Shown: in pieces, positions 44,790 to 54,120 of the stretch
Position numbering within the stretch: the first letter of the stretch is position 1
Layout: each line of letters starts with the position of its first letter
Assembly: GCF_009299795.1 (NCBI RefSeq)
Contig: NZ_VIGP01000005.1
Location: 310,001-374,000 of the forward strand
From: Brachybacterium subflavum
Lineage (GTDB): Bacteria; Actinomycetota; Actinomycetes; Actinomycetales; Dermabacteraceae
DNA: 64,000 nucleotides
Direction: 5' to 3'
Notes under the pieces: model-generated
Seen by the model: the letters and a program-made list of their open reading frames with translations, nothing else
Databases searched by the model: none
Told to the model about the DNA's origin: nothing
Program-made: the position numbers and the translations under genes

Positions 44790-47486
44790 CTACGCGTCCC
44801 CCGTCGCCCGCACCGTCCCCGCATTCCCGTCGATCGTGACCCGCTGGCCCGTGCGCAGGCGGCGGGTGGCCGTGCCGGTGCCGAGCACGGCGGGGATGCC
44901 GTACTCGCGGGCGACGATGGAGCTGTGGCTGAGGGGTCCGCCGACGTCGGTGATCACGCCCGCGGCCATGGCGAACAGCGGCGTCCACGCCGGGGTGGTG
45001 ATCGCGGCGACCAGGATCTCGCCGGGACGGAAGTCGCGGAACTCGTCGGGCCCGTAGAGGACATGGACGGATGCGGTGACCGTGCCGCCGCTGCCGCCGA
45101 TCCCGGTGAGCACGAGACCTTCCGCACCGCCGTCGCCAACGCCGTCACCCCCGCCCCCGCCCTGGCCGACCGACGGCATCCAGCGGTCGAAGCCGTGCCA
45201 GATGGAGCGCTCGGGCAGCAGCTGCGGGGGCGTCGCGAGCTTCTGGCCGCGCCAGGTCACCCGGCGGTCCTCGATGATCCCCGCCCGTGTGGGCAGGGAC
45301 TGCGCTCCGCCGTCGAGCGCATGAGCGAGGTCGAGCAGCTCGTCCCGGCGCAGCCAGAACACGTCGTCCGCCTGCGCGATCACGCCCGCTGCGACGAGGC
45401 GGCGGCCGATCTCCCGCAGAGCGCGCCGTGCCGCGGGCCAGCCCAGGCCGATGCCGGCGAGCGCGTCCTCGCGGGCGGGCGCGAGCTCCTGGGCGCGGCG
45501 CAGCAGGCGCGCGAACACCCTGCGCAGCGGTGAGGAGAGGTGGGCGGAGATCCGTGCGGCGCCCTCTTCTCTGGCCCGCGCCGCCTTCTCGCGGCGCTCG
45601 CGTGGATCCGTCCCCTCCCCGCGCAGGTACATCCGCAGCACGTCCCACAGCAGCTCGGGGGAGTCGGCGGCGACGGGCTGAGCGAGGTCCAGGGTGTAGG
45701 TGGCGTGGCCGTGCGCGTCCAGGTGGGCGGCGAAACGCTCGCGCCACTGCGTCCACGCCTCCTCGTCGACACCCTCCGGGCACTGCTCGGGGACCACGTC
45801 GGAGGCCTCGAGCGCGGGCGCGAGGCCCTCGTGCCCGCGCGCCCACGCGGCCAGGTCGAACAGGGACTGCTCGGCGCGGATCGGCTCGCTCTCGAAGCCG
45901 AACACGAGGGTCTCCGGGCGGGGGTCGCCGGGCCGGGCGACGCGCCGGCAGAACGCGGTGAACGCGGACTCGGCGATCACCACGGGCGGGATCACCGTCT
46001 GCACTGCGGTGTAGTAGGCGAATCCGGCCGCGACCAGGTGCTCCGCACTGGCCAGCAGCGCAGCGGCGTCGGCCGCTCCGACACCCGTCCGCGACTCCTC
46101 CTCGACGATCCGCCGGTACCGGGGCAGCGCCGTCGTGCGCCAGTAGCGCGGCCCGCCCACGCCGCCTCGCAGCAGGCGGGGCACGAGCAGCCCCGAGCGG
46201 GCCGTCATCCCGACCATGGCGGCGTTCGTGTAGCCGTAGTACGCGTAGCCGTTGATGGTCGTGAACTCGACGCCCTTCTCGCGGAAGACGCTGCTGCCGC
46301 TCGCGTCCCTCACGGTCGCGATCATCTGCTCGATGACGTGGGAGGCCGTGAGGTCGGCGAAGAGCGGCGTCAGCGGATCGGGCATCTGCTCGACGATGCT
46401 CGCGCGGAAGTAGCCGGCGCGGCGACGGGGCACGGGCCACGACGTCGGGGCGGGTCCGGCCGGTGCCGGGAGGCCGATGATGGGCCGCGCCTGGGTGATG
46501 ACGAAACCGGTGCCCGCGCGCGCCCACTCCACGTCCTGCGGGGCGCCGTAGTGGTCGGTGATCCGTGCACCCCAGGCGGCGAGGTCGAGCGCGGCGGCGT
46601 CGTCGAGCACGGGGGCGCGCCGCTCGGCGGGGCCGACGGGAACCGTGCGGGTGCCTTCGTCGGAGCCGGTGCCGCCGGAGCCGGTGCGGTCGGAGCCGGT
46701 GCCGTCGGCCCCGCTGGGCCTGCCGGTGCCGGCCGCCGGGACCACCATCACCTTCTTGTCGGCCGTGGAGCGGGAGGCGACGCGGCGGCGCAGGGTGTCG
46801 ATGACGAGGTCGTCGGTGTCGACCTGCCCGGAGACGACGGCCTCGCCGAGGCCCCAGGCGGCGCTGATGAGCGTCTCGGAGCGTCGGCCGTTCTGCGGGT
46901 TCGCCGTGAACATGACGCCCGCGGAGTCGGCCGGGACCATCTCCTGGACGACCACGGCGAGCGCCATCTCGGCCGGGTCGATGCCGCGGTGCGCGCGGTA
47001 GGCGAGCGCCCGGGCGGACCACAGGGAGGCCCAGCAGTCGCGGACGGCCCGCAGCAGCGCATCGTCCCCGTCCACGTGCAGATACGTCTCCTGCTGTCCG
47101 GCGAAGCTCGCGTCCTCGAGGTCCTCCGCGGTGGCCGACGAGCGCACCGCGACGGGCGTCCTGCCGAGCTCGGCGCGCGCCGACAGCAGGTCCCGGCGCA
47201 GGTCGTCGGGGATCTCGACGCCCGCGAACAGCGCGCCGACGTCCGCGCTCGCCCGATCGGCGGCCTCGGTGTCCTCGGGGTCGAGGCCGCGGACGGCCTC
47301 GAGCAGCCGTCCCCGGATGCCCGCGGTCTCGACGAACCGTCGGTAGGCGTCGGTGGTGAGCACGAAGCCCGGCGGCACGGGGATGCCCGCCCGCGTCAGC
47401 TCGCCGAGGTTCGCGGCCTTGCCGCCCACCTCCGCGACGTCCTCTCGTGAGATGTCCTGGAACCAGCGGACCGTGCGGTCGACCAT
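44790..47486 (-). CDS. Rifampin-phosphotransferase/PEP-synthase-like enzyme
   Basis: An 898-residue protein in three parts. The N-terminal ATP-grasp (PPDK-type) domain has EVGGKAANLGELTRAGIPVP and VAVRSSATAEDLEDASFAGQQ. The large middle domain (about 380-800) holds FRASIVEQMPDPLTPLFADL. The C-terminal phosphohistidine swivel domain reads GGPLSHSSIVAREYGIPAVL with catalytic His854. This order is that of rifampin phosphotransferase (RPH), which phosphorylates rifamycins with ATP, and differs from PEP synthase, which has a C-terminal PEP barrel. A Gly/Ser/Thr-rich insert lies near residues 265-290. RPH activity is inferred from architecture. Confidence 0.8.
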   Translation of the reverse strand: MVDRTVRWFQDISREDVAEVGGKAANLGELTRAGIPVPPGFVLTTDAYRRFVETAGIRGRLLEAVRGLDPEDTEAADRASADVGALFAGVEIPDDLRRDLLSARAELGRTPVAVRSSATAEDLEDASFAGQQETYLHVDGDDALLRAVRDCWASLWSARALAYRAHRGIDPAEMALAVVVQEMVPADSAGVMFTANPQNGRRSETLISAAWGLGEAVVSGQVDTDDLVIDTLRRRVASRSTADKKVMVVPAAGTGRPSGADGTGSDRTGSGGTGSDEGTRTVPVGPAERRAPVLDDAAALDLAAWGARITDHYGAPQDVEWARAGTGFVITQARPIIGLPAPAGPAPTSWPVPRRRAGYFRASIVEQMPDPLTPLFADLTASHVIEQMIATVRDASGSSVFREKGVEFTTINGYAYYGYTNAAMVGMTARSGLLVPRLLRGGVGGPRYWRTTALPRYRRIVEEESRTGVGAADAAALLASAEHLVAAGFAYYTAVQTVIPPVVIAESAFTAFCRRVARPGDPRPETLVFGFESEPIRAEQSLFDLAAWARGHEGLAPALEASDVVPEQCPEGVDEEAWTQWRERFAAHLDAHGHATYTLDLAQPVAADSPELLWDVLRMYLRGEGTDPRERREKAARAREEGAARISAHLSSPLRRVFARLLRRAQELAPAREDALAGIGLGWPAARRALREIGRRLVAAGVIAQADDVFWLRRDELLDLAHALDGGAQSLPTRAGIIEDRRVTWRGQKLATPPQLLPERSIWHGFDRWMPSVGQGGGGGDGVGDGGAEGLVLTGIGGSGGTVTASVHVLYGPDEFRDFRPGEILVAAITTPAWTPLFAMAAGVITDVGGPLSHSSIVAREYGIPAVLGTGTATRRLRTGQRVTIDGNAGTVRATGDA

Positions 47487-47650
47487 GGCGCCTTCTTCGA
47501 CGGTGCGCCCGGAGTGGGGCGCGTGGCGCCAGTGAGCGTAGCGCCGCGCCGACGCCGCGGCCACCCTCCGCGGCCGGGGGCGTGCACGCATGCGCTGCGA
47601 GGACTACGGTTCCCACAGCACGCCCCGTGCACCCGGATCCGAGGAGGCCC

Positions 47651-48565
47651 ATGGCCTGGCACGCCGGTGACATCACCGTCCACAGCATCCACGAGACCAC
47701 CCTGCCCTCGAGCACGGGAGCCTGGCTGCTGCCGGATGCGACCGAGGACCTCGTCGCGGCGACGCCGTGGCTGCGCCCCGACTACGCGGACCCGGACGGT
47801 GCGCTGCGCATCGCCAGCCGCACGTTCGCCCTCCGGATCGGCGGGAAGCGCGTCCTGGTGGACACCGGCATCGGCAACGGCAAGCAGCGCGCGAATCCCG
47901 CATGGAACGACCTGAGCACTCCCTATCCGCAGCGCCTCGCGGAGGCGGGCTTCGAGCCCGAGTCCGTGGACCTCGTCATCCTCACGCACCTGCACGCCGA
48001 CCACGTCGGCTGGAACACCCGGTGGGCCGACGGACGATGGACGCCGACATTCCCCCGCGCCCGCTACCTGACCTCCCGTCTCGAGAGGGAGTTCTGGGAG
48101 GGATACGCCATGGACGAGGCGCGCGAGCAGATGTTCCGCGACTCCGTCCTGCCCGTGGAGCACGCCGGCCTGCTCGATCTCGTCGACGTCCCGGCGGGTG
48201 GGGCGGAGATCCTCCCCGGGCTCCGCCTCGTGCCCTCGCCGGGCCACACGCCGGGCCACGTATCGGTCGCGCTCGGAGACCGCGACCTGCCGTCGGTCCT
48301 GATCACGGGCGACTGCATCCACCATCCCGTCCAGATCGCCCATCCGGACATCGGCTCGTGCGTCGACATCGATCCTGCCGCGGCCCGGAGCACCCGACGC
48401 GATCTCCTCGAGGCGTGCGCGGAGCGGGGAACCCTCGTCCTGGGCACCCACTTCGCATCGCCCGCAGGAGGCACGATCCTCCGCGCGGCCCCCTCCCGGC
48501 GCTTCGCCCCGGCCGGTGAGGAGCCGCAGGACGCGTCGACCGGCACCTCGCAGCCCCTCTGCTAG
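47651..48565 (+). CDS. MBL-fold metallo-hydrolase
   Basis: A 304-residue protein with the zinc-binding motif LTHLHADHVGWN (HxHxDH), VPSPGHTPGHVSV (third His ligand), ITGDCIHHP (bridging Asp) and LVLGTHFASPAGG (last His). The set fits lactonase- or sulfatase-like MBL hydrolases. GGAGG precedes ATG 47651, with TACGGT near 47606 as a possible -10. Divergent from the phosphotransferase gene. Substrate unknown. Confidence 0.88.
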   Translation: MAWHAGDITVHSIHETTLPSSTGAWLLPDATEDLVAATPWLRPDYADPDGALRIASRTFALRIGGKRVLVDTGIGNGKQRANPAWNDLSTPYPQRLAEAGFEPESVDLVILTHLHADHVGWNTRWADGRWTPTFPRARYLTSRLEREFWEGYAMDEAREQMFRDSVLPVEHAGLLDLVDVPAGGAEILPGLRLVPSPGHTPGHVSVALGDRDLPSVLITGDCIHHPVQIAHPDIGSCVDIDPAAARSTRRDLLEACAERGTLVLGTHFASPAGGTILRAAPSRRFAPAGEEPQDASTGTSQPLC

Positions 48566-48636
48566 CGTCGCAGCACGCCGCACCGTCGGCGACGTCGCGC
48601 CGTCGGCCATCGATCCGAGGAGGGCCGGGTCCCGCC

Positions 48637-49062
48637 ATGCAGAACGACACCGCCCACGGCACGCACGCCGAGCAGCCCGATCGGCCAGATCGGCCGGATC
48701 GGCCCGATCGGCCCGATCGGCCAGATCGCTCTCAGCATGCCCCGCAGTCCGGGCAGGCCCAGCACCTCGAGCATGCCCGCGCGCACCGCGAGGACTCCGA
48801 TCTGGACGTGCGCATCGGCCACCATGAGCTCATCCTCAGCCAGCGCTACGAGGCCGCGAGCATCGCGAACGACGTGCTCATCGGCATCTGGTTCATCGTC
48901 GGGTCCATTTTCTTCTTCTTCGCCTCGATGATGACGGCGGGGACGGTGCTGTTCCTCATCGGCTCGGTCCAGATGACGATCCGACCGGTGATCCGCCTGG
49001 CGCGCCGCTTCCACCTGCAGCGCGTGAGCGGCCGCAGCGTGCCCCACGCGATGGACTTCTGA
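48637..49062 (+). CDS. YrhK-like membrane protein with Pro-Asp-Arg repeat
   Basis: A 141-residue protein. Residues 14-31 are six exact PDR repeats, followed by a Gln/His-rich stretch. A two-helix YrhK-type domain (RYEAASIANDVLIGIWFIVGSIFFFFASMM, AGTVLFLIGSVQMTIRPVIRLARRFHLQ) completes it. GAGGAGG precedes the ATG, and TAGCGT near 48564 is a possible -10. Its stop shares a base with the next start (TGATG), so the two membrane genes form an operon. Confidence 0.8.
   Translation: MQNDTAHGTHAEQPDRPDRPDRPDRPDRPDRSQHAPQSGQAQHLEHARAHREDSDLDVRIGHHELILSQRYEAASIANDVLIGIWFIVGSIFFFFASMMTAGTVLFLIGSVQMTIRPVIRLARRFHLQRVSGRSVPHAMDF
48676..48729 (+). repeat. 9-bp coding minisatellite, six copies
   Basis: CCNGATCGG is repeated six times (third base varies C/A/G, last copy ends CGC), encoding Pro-Asp-Arg each time. 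The variation falls at a silent position, which suggests the tripeptide is maintained. Confidence 0.9.
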
Positions 49063-49700
49063 TGACACGGCTGAAGGACTCGACGCGCCTGCGTCTGCTG
49101 CTGGCCGTGGTGGTGGGGGCGGTCCTGGGGATCCTGCTCTGGCTCGCGGTCGACCGCGTCCACGCGACGATGATCGCGATCACCGCGGGAGAAACGGTCT
49201 TCCTGGTCAGCTCGTGGCTCTCGCTGTGGCCGATGGACGCGGAGCAGACCCGGCGCAGCGTGGGCCGGGAGGACCTGCGTCCCTCGGCCGACGAGGCCCT
49301 GACCGCTGGCGCCTCCGCCCTCGCGGTCATCACGGTGGTCGCCCTGCACCTGGGCGCGGCGGGCCCCGGCGGCGCCTCGACGCTGGGCGCCGTCATCACG
49401 CTGGTGGGCGTGTTCGGCGCCTGGGCCTGCGTGCACCAGACCTACGCCGTGCACTACGCCCACCGCTACTACGCGACGCGCGGCGGCCTCGATTTCGGCG
49501 ACGACCAGCCGCCCGCCTACTCCGACTTCCTCTACGTCGCGTACGCGGTGGGCATGACCTACGGCGTCACCGACACCGGTGCCGTGGACCGCGGCATGCG
49601 CAAGATCGTGCTGCGCCACGGGCTGGTCTCGTTCGTGTTCGGCCTGGTCATCCTCGGCGCGGCCGTGAACCTCGTGGCAGGCGTGTTCGGGCTCGGCTGA
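49062..49700 (+). CDS. DUF1345 family membrane protein
   Basis: A 212-residue protein with five or six hydrophobic segments. The segment QTYAVHYAHRYYATRGGLDFGDDQPPAYSDFLYVAYAVGMTYGVTDTG is the conserved core of DUF1345, and IVLRHGLVSFVFGLVILGAAVNLV the end. Translated by overlap after the YrhK-like gene. Function unknown in all known cases. Confidence 0.88.
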   Translation: MTRLKDSTRLRLLLAVVVGAVLGILLWLAVDRVHATMIAITAGETVFLVSSWLSLWPMDAEQTRRSVGREDLRPSADEALTAGASALAVITVVALHLGAAGPGGASTLGAVITLVGVFGAWACVHQTYAVHYAHRYYATRGGLDFGDDQPPAYSDFLYVAYAVGMTYGVTDTGAVDRGMRKIVLRHGLVSFVFGLVILGAAVNLVAGVFGLG

Positions 49701-49747
49701 ACGCGCCCGCCGGATCCGAGGCCCGGCCGCGGGTCGTCGGTCGCCGC

Positions 49748-50503
49748 TCAGGCCCGCGCGAGGATCGCGACCAGGAAGTCGTCGTCGGCGGGGCGCAGGT
49801 CCCAGCTCGAGAAGCGCTGCTGGAGAACGAGGTCGACGGCCCCTGCGTCCGCCGCGAAGTCCTCGAAGCCGTACCCGCGTCCCGCGCCGAAGCCGACCAC
49901 CAGCCGGCCCTCGGGGGCGAGGTGCGCGCCGAGGTGCTCGAGAGCGGGCCGACGCTCGGAGGCCGAGAGGAAGGCGAGCACGTTGCCCGCGCTCACCTCG
50001 AGGTCGAAGAGGAGTCGCTCCCCGTCTCCGGAGCGCTCCGTGCTCGCCGTGCTCTCCTCGCCCGGATCGCGCAGGTCGAGCTCGGCGAGGTTCTGGACCT
50101 CCCAGCGCGCCTGCGGATGATCCTCGCGGGCCACGGCGACCAGCTCGGGATCGAGGTCGACGCCCACGACCGTGTGGCCCGCGGGCAGCAGGTGGGCGGC
50201 AAGCCGACCCGTGCCGCAGCCGGCGTCGAGGATGCGTGCGCGGCGCGGCGCCATCGCGTCGATCAGTCGCGCCTCGCCCAGGATGTCCGCGCCCTCGGAG
50301 GCGATCCGCCTCCACCGCTCGGCGTAGCGGCGGGCGTGCTCCGGATCGCGGCGCACCGCCGCGCGCCAGAGGTTCTCGGCAGGTCCGGGGAGATCCGCGG
50401 GGACGGCCGGACCCGTGGGGCCGGGTGGATCCGCGGGGCCGACGGCGGAGTCGTCTGCCCCGGAGCGGGACGGCGGTGTGGGCTGCAGAGGGAGGGACGG
50501 CAT
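49748..50503 (-). CDS. Class I SAM-dependent methyltransferase
   Basis: A 251-residue protein. A Pro/Gly-rich leader (about 45 residues) precedes a Rossmann-type methyltransferase domain: RILDAGCGTGRLAAHLLPAGHTVVGVDLDPELVAVARE (motif I with the acidic loop), FDLEVSAGNVLAFLSASERRPALEHLGAHLAPEGRLVVGF, and a C-terminal FSSWDLRPADDDFLVAIL strand. Substrate unknown. Convergent with the DUF1345 gene. Confidence 0.88.
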   Translation of the reverse strand: MPSLPLQPTPPSRSGADDSAVGPADPPGPTGPAVPADLPGPAENLWRAAVRRDPEHARRYAERWRRIASEGADILGEARLIDAMAPRRARILDAGCGTGRLAAHLLPAGHTVVGVDLDPELVAVAREDHPQARWEVQNLAELDLRDPGEESTASTERSGDGERLLFDLEVSAGNVLAFLSASERRPALEHLGAHLAPEGRLVVGFGAGRGYGFEDFAADAGAVDLVLQQRFSSWDLRPADDDFLVAILARA

Positions 50504-50535
50504 GCCCCCAGTGTGACAAGCCGCCCGGGGGAATG

Positions 50536-50589
50536 GGCAGCTCGAGCGGCCCCGGCAGCTCGAGCGGCCCCGGCAGCTCGGGCGGCTCG
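50536..50589 (+). repeat. 18-bp tandem repeat, three copies
   Basis: GGCAGCTCGAGCGGCCCC at 50536 and 50554, with a diverged third copy at 50572, in the gap before the methyltransferase gene. Confidence 0.85.
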
Positions 50590-50609
50590 GCGCTGCTCGC
50601 CCCGCACGG

Positions 50610-50645
50610 CGACGGGGCGCCCCGCCGCAGCGGAGCGCCCCGTCG
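50610..50645 (-). terminator. Terminator hairpin of the CmpX-like gene
   Basis: Perfect 11-bp arms CGACGGGGCGC and GCGCCCCGTCG with a 14-nt loop, 36 bp after the stop of the gene at 50681. Confidence 0.65.
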
Positions 50646-50680
50646 ATCCGAGCTCGGTGGGAGCTGTGGTGGAGCCGGGG

Positions 50681-52069
50681 TCAGGCCTGCGGTCCCTCCG
50701 TGGAGGGAGCCGAGGCGGGACCGGTGGACCCGGGACCGGAGGAACCGGTCGAGCCGGAGGTCGCGGACGCCTTCGGGGACGTCCCCGCCTTCCCCGTGTT
50801 CTCCTCGATCTTCTCGAGCTGGCGGGCGGCCGCATCCCGGCCGCCCAGTCCGAAGGCGAGCACGGCGGCGGCCGCGAGGCCGATCACCAGCGAGCCGAAG
50901 GCGATCTCGATGATCCGGTCGGCCACGCCCATGGACTGCAGTCCCATGGCCGCGAACAGGATGATGATCGCCCACTTGATGACCGTGGACGCCGTGCCCG
51001 AGACGAGCTTGGAGACCACGGAGGCGATGAAGAAGCCGGCGGCGATGATGACCGCGCCGAACAGGACGCTGCCGCCGAGGTCCAGGATCTGGCTGAGGAT
51101 CTCGGTGATCTGCGGGAAGCCCAGCACCTGCGCCGCCATCACGGCGAAGAACAGGACCACGGCGATCTCGATGATCCGCAGCACGGTGGGCGTCGCCGAG
51201 GAGCCCTCCGAGATCACGTCGTTCTTCTGCAGCCAGTCGTCGATCCCGGTGGATTCGAGGATCGGACGGAACAGCCCGGTGACGAAGCGGGCGATGAGCA
51301 CGCCGATGCCCACCAGGGCGACCGCGGCGATGATGTTCGGGATCGCCGTGAACACGGTGGTGAGCATCGCGGCGGCGGGGTCGGAGATCGAGGCGATCCC
51401 GAGGATCTGCAGCGAGGCGATCGACACCACGATCATGATCAGCGCGAACACGACCGAGGCGATGATCTCGGGGATGTTCGAGCCGGGCTTCGCGCCGCCC
51501 TGGCCGGGCTGGCCCTGCTGCGGCTGTGCCTGCTGGGCCTGCTGGGCCTGACCCTGCGCCGAGGCAGCGCCCTGCGCGGAGGCGGCGCCCTGCGTCCCTC
51601 GCTGATCCCCCATCGCTCCGCCGGTGGCCTTCTGGATGCCGGACTGGGCGGTGCCCAGGAGCTTGCCGAAATCGACGGCGTGCAGGGCGGTGGTGATGAG
51701 TGCTCGCACGATCTTGGCGATGACCAGGCCGATCACGAACACGAAGACGGCACCGATGATGTTGGGCAGGAACCCGAGGCCCTGCTCGAGCATCGAGGTG
51801 ACGGGCGTGAGGACCTGGTTCAGCTGGAAGATCCCCAGCACGATCACGAGGCCCAGAAGCCAGATCACCATCGAGAGGATCGTGCCCACGGCGTTGCCGA
51901 GGGACGCTCCGTCCTGACCGATGCGCCGCAGCGCCGGCACCTTCTGCGCGAGCTTCGAGGCCGCGCTCTTGAGGACGGCGGCGAGGATCGCGGTGATGAT
52001 GAGGACGACGATGGCGGCCAGGACCTTCAGTCCCAGTCCCGCCCAGTCGACATTGGACAGTGAGTTCAC
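50681..52069 (-). CDS. CmpX-like mechanosensitive-channel-related membrane protein
   Basis: A 462-residue protein. Repeated TM-helix modules (conserved TM helix, PF05552-like) occur as GLGFLPNIIGAVFVFVIGLVIAKIVRALI and IPNIIAAVALVGIGVLIARFVTGLF, with further GGSVLFGAVIIAAGFF helices. A Gln/Ala-rich stretch (QGQAQQAQQAQPQQGQPGQ) sits between the two halves and a Ser/Gly/Pro-rich tail ends it. It lacks the MscS beta domain. It starts with GTG at 52069. It may act in osmotic or envelope-stress response, by analogy to CmpX. Confidence 0.85.
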   Translation of the reverse strand: MNSLSNVDWAGLGLKVLAAIVVLIITAILAAVLKSAASKLAQKVPALRRIGQDGASLGNAVGTILSMVIWLLGLVIVLGIFQLNQVLTPVTSMLEQGLGFLPNIIGAVFVFVIGLVIAKIVRALITTALHAVDFGKLLGTAQSGIQKATGGAMGDQRGTQGAASAQGAASAQGQAQQAQQAQPQQGQPGQGGAKPGSNIPEIIASVVFALIMIVVSIASLQILGIASISDPAAAMLTTVFTAIPNIIAAVALVGIGVLIARFVTGLFRPILESTGIDDWLQKNDVISEGSSATPTVLRIIEIAVVLFFAVMAAQVLGFPQITEILSQILDLGGSVLFGAVIIAAGFFIASVVSKLVSGTASTVIKWAIIILFAAMGLQSMGVADRIIEIAFGSLVIGLAAAAVLAFGLGGRDAAARQLEKIEENTGKAGTSPKASATSGSTGSSGPGSTGPASAPSTEGPQA

Positions 52070-52280
52070 GGGTACCTCCGTGGGTCACGGGAGCCGACTG
52101 TCCGACGGGCTGTGCGCCGGGGACGGTGAGGAGGCTCCACTGCCGGGGAATGCAGATGTGTGACCACGCTAACATCACGCTCCGGTCACGGCGCCAGCCC
52201 CTGTGCCGCGGATCAGGCGGCGTCGCCGCCGAGGGCGACTCCGCCGGACCCCGCGCGGTGCGCCCGCTCCCGGCAACGGA

Positions 52281-52312
52281 GAAGGCCCCCGGGATCTCTC
52301 CCGGGGGCCTTC
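52281..52312 (-). terminator. Terminator of the tRNA-Leu gene
   Basis: Perfect 14-bp arms GAAGGCCCCCGGGA and TCCCGGGGGCCTTC with a 4-nt loop start 9 bp after the tRNA 3' end. Confidence 0.85.
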
Positions 52313-52320
52313 GCCTCACG

Positions 52321-52404
52321 TGCGCGAGGGGGGACTCGAACCCCCACGCCCTCTCGAGCACACGGACCTGAACCGTGCGCGTCTACCAATTCCGCCACTC
52401 GCGC
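52321..52404 (-). tRNA. tRNA-Leu (anticodon CAG)
   Basis: An 84-nt class II tRNA. Acceptor arms GCGCGAG and CTCGCGC pair fully, with discriminator A and no encoded CCA. GGTAGACGC is in the D region, the anticodon loop is TTCAGGT (anticodon complement at 52368-52370), a long variable arm follows, and the T-loop contains GGTTCGAGTCC. It reads CUG, a main leucine codon in high-GC genomes. Confidence 0.95.
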
Positions 52405-52539
52405 GTGTCTTCGGCACCAGGAGTCGCAGCTCACCGAGACCGAAGTGTCCTCAGACTACTCGTACGCAGGCGCTCGCCCAAACCCCGCCGACCGTGGGGT
52501 GCGCAACACCACTCCGGCACCGGGACGCCGGCGCGCACG

Positions 52540-54120
52540 TCAGCGGGAGGATCCGGCCTGGCGCTCGCGCACGAGCTCCGCCTCGGTGAAGGCGTCGTCG
52601 ATGTGGGCGGGGTCGATGCGCCGACGCACCACCGTCACGTACAGCACCGTCGCGATCGCGACGGCGATGATGCCCACGACCGCCGCGAGGGTCATCTCCG
52701 CGCGCACCACCACGGTCGCGAACACCGCGAGCAGGCCGACGATCCCGATGGTCGCGGAGACGCGTCCGCCGGGCATCCGGAAGGTCGCGCCCTCGATGCG
52801 ACGGGCGCGGAAGCGCAGGTAGGTCACCAGGATCAGCATCCACACCAGCAGCACCGCGAACACCACGACGCTCATGAGGTAGCCGAAGGCGGCGACGCCG
52901 CTCATCTGCAGCACGGCGGCCGCGAGGATCCCCACGCAGCTCACGGCGATCGCGGGCGCGGGCACCCGCCTCCGCGTGACGCGCGCGAACACCTGCGGGG
53001 CCAGACGGTCCTCCGCGAGGGAGTGCATGATGCGGCTTCCCGCATACAGGTTCGCGTTGGCGGCGCTGAGGGCCGCGATCAGCACCAGCAGGTTCGTGAT
53101 GCTCGCGGCGGCGGGCACACCGATCGAGTCGAAGACGGTGACGAACGGGGACGTCTCCACGGCCTCGCCCGTCGCCGAGGCCTGCCTCCACGGCACCAGC
53201 GCCACGACGATCCCGATGCTCACCACGTAGAACAGGGCCAGGCGCACGATCGTGGTGCGAGCCGCAGTGCGGATCGAGCGTGCGGGCTCCTTGGCCTCTG
53301 CCGCGGTGATCGACAGCAGCTCGATGCCGCCGAAGCTGAACATCACCACGCTGAGCGCGATCCAGACCGCCGCCCAGCCGTTGGGGGCGAAGCCGCCGTC
53401 GGCCGTCAGCCCGGTCAGCCCCGGCGCGGGATGCGCACCCGTGCCCAGGAACACCAGGAACAGGCCGACCAGCATGAACACCACGACCGCGATCACCTTG
53501 ATGCTCGAGAGCACGAACTCGACCGCACCGAAGGAGCCGACGGTGGTGAGGTTGATGGCCAGGATGACCGCGGCGAACAGCACGATGCCGACGGGCACGG
53601 GGATCGCCGGGAACCAGTAGGCGAGGTAGAGCGCGCAGGCCACGAGCTCGGTCGCGGTCACGGCGACCGTCACGATCCAGTAGAGCCAGCGGCTGAGGTA
53701 CCCCCAGTACGGGGTGAGGTAGTGGGCGGCGAGCGTGCCGAAGCCGCCGCGCACCGGGTGGCGGGAGGCCATCTCGCCCATCGCCAGCGCGATAGTCGCG
53801 GCGATCAGCGAGCCCACGGCGAAGGCGATGATGACGGCCGGGCCGGCGTAGCCGATGGCCTCGCCCGAGCCGAGGAACAGGCCGGTGCCCAGCGCCGATC
53901 CCATGGCGATCATGGCGATCTGGCCGTGGCCCAGCGAGCGGGCGAGCTGGGGGGCCGGGGCGCCGCCGGGGGCGCGGGGGGCGGGGGACGTCTGCTCGGC
54001 CGACGGGGCCGGAGGCGTCTGCCCGGCCGACTCAGCGGGGGCCGACGGGGAGGATGCGGCCCCGGAGTCCGCGCGGTCCGACGCCCGGGAGGACGGCGAC
54101 GAGGAAGAGTAGGAGTTCAT
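52540..54120 (-). CDS. APC family amino acid permease
   Basis: A 526-residue protein. A Ser/Pro/Ala-rich leader of about 55 residues precedes 12 hydrophobic segments. Helix 1 reads IAMIAMGSALGTGLFLGSGEAIGYAGPAVII, the canonical GSxxGTGLF substrate/sodium site of the amino acid transporter subfamily (GABA/aromatic amino acid permease type). FSFGGIELLSITAAEAKEPARSI lies in helix 6. The ATG at 54120 gives the full domain. Probably imports an amino acid; which one cannot be said. It lies directly after rplI on the same strand, but a terminator separates them. Confidence 0.9.
   Translation of the reverse strand: MNSYSSSSPSSRASDRADSGAASSPSAPAESAGQTPPAPSAEQTSPAPRAPGGAPAPQLARSLGHGQIAMIAMGSALGTGLFLGSGEAIGYAGPAVIIAFAVGSLIAATIALAMGEMASRHPVRGGFGTLAAHYLTPYWGYLSRWLYWIVTVAVTATELVACALYLAYWFPAIPVPVGIVLFAAVILAINLTTVGSFGAVEFVLSSIKVIAVVVFMLVGLFLVFLGTGAHPAPGLTGLTADGGFAPNGWAAVWIALSVVMFSFGGIELLSITAAEAKEPARSIRTAARTTIVRLALFYVVSIGIVVALVPWRQASATGEAVETSPFVTVFDSIGVPAAASITNLLVLIAALSAANANLYAGSRIMHSLAEDRLAPQVFARVTRRRVPAPAIAVSCVGILAAAVLQMSGVAAFGYLMSVVVFAVLLVWMLILVTYLRFRARRIEGATFRMPGGRVSATIGIVGLLAVFATVVVRAEMTLAAVVGIIAVAIATVLYVTVVRRRIDPAHIDDAFTEAELVRERQAGSSR

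Noticed and set aside
48676-48729. Nine-base repeats as a possible iteron or origin
   Set aside because: They are in frame inside a coding region, encode Pro-Asp-Arg, and there are no DnaA boxes or replication gene nearby.
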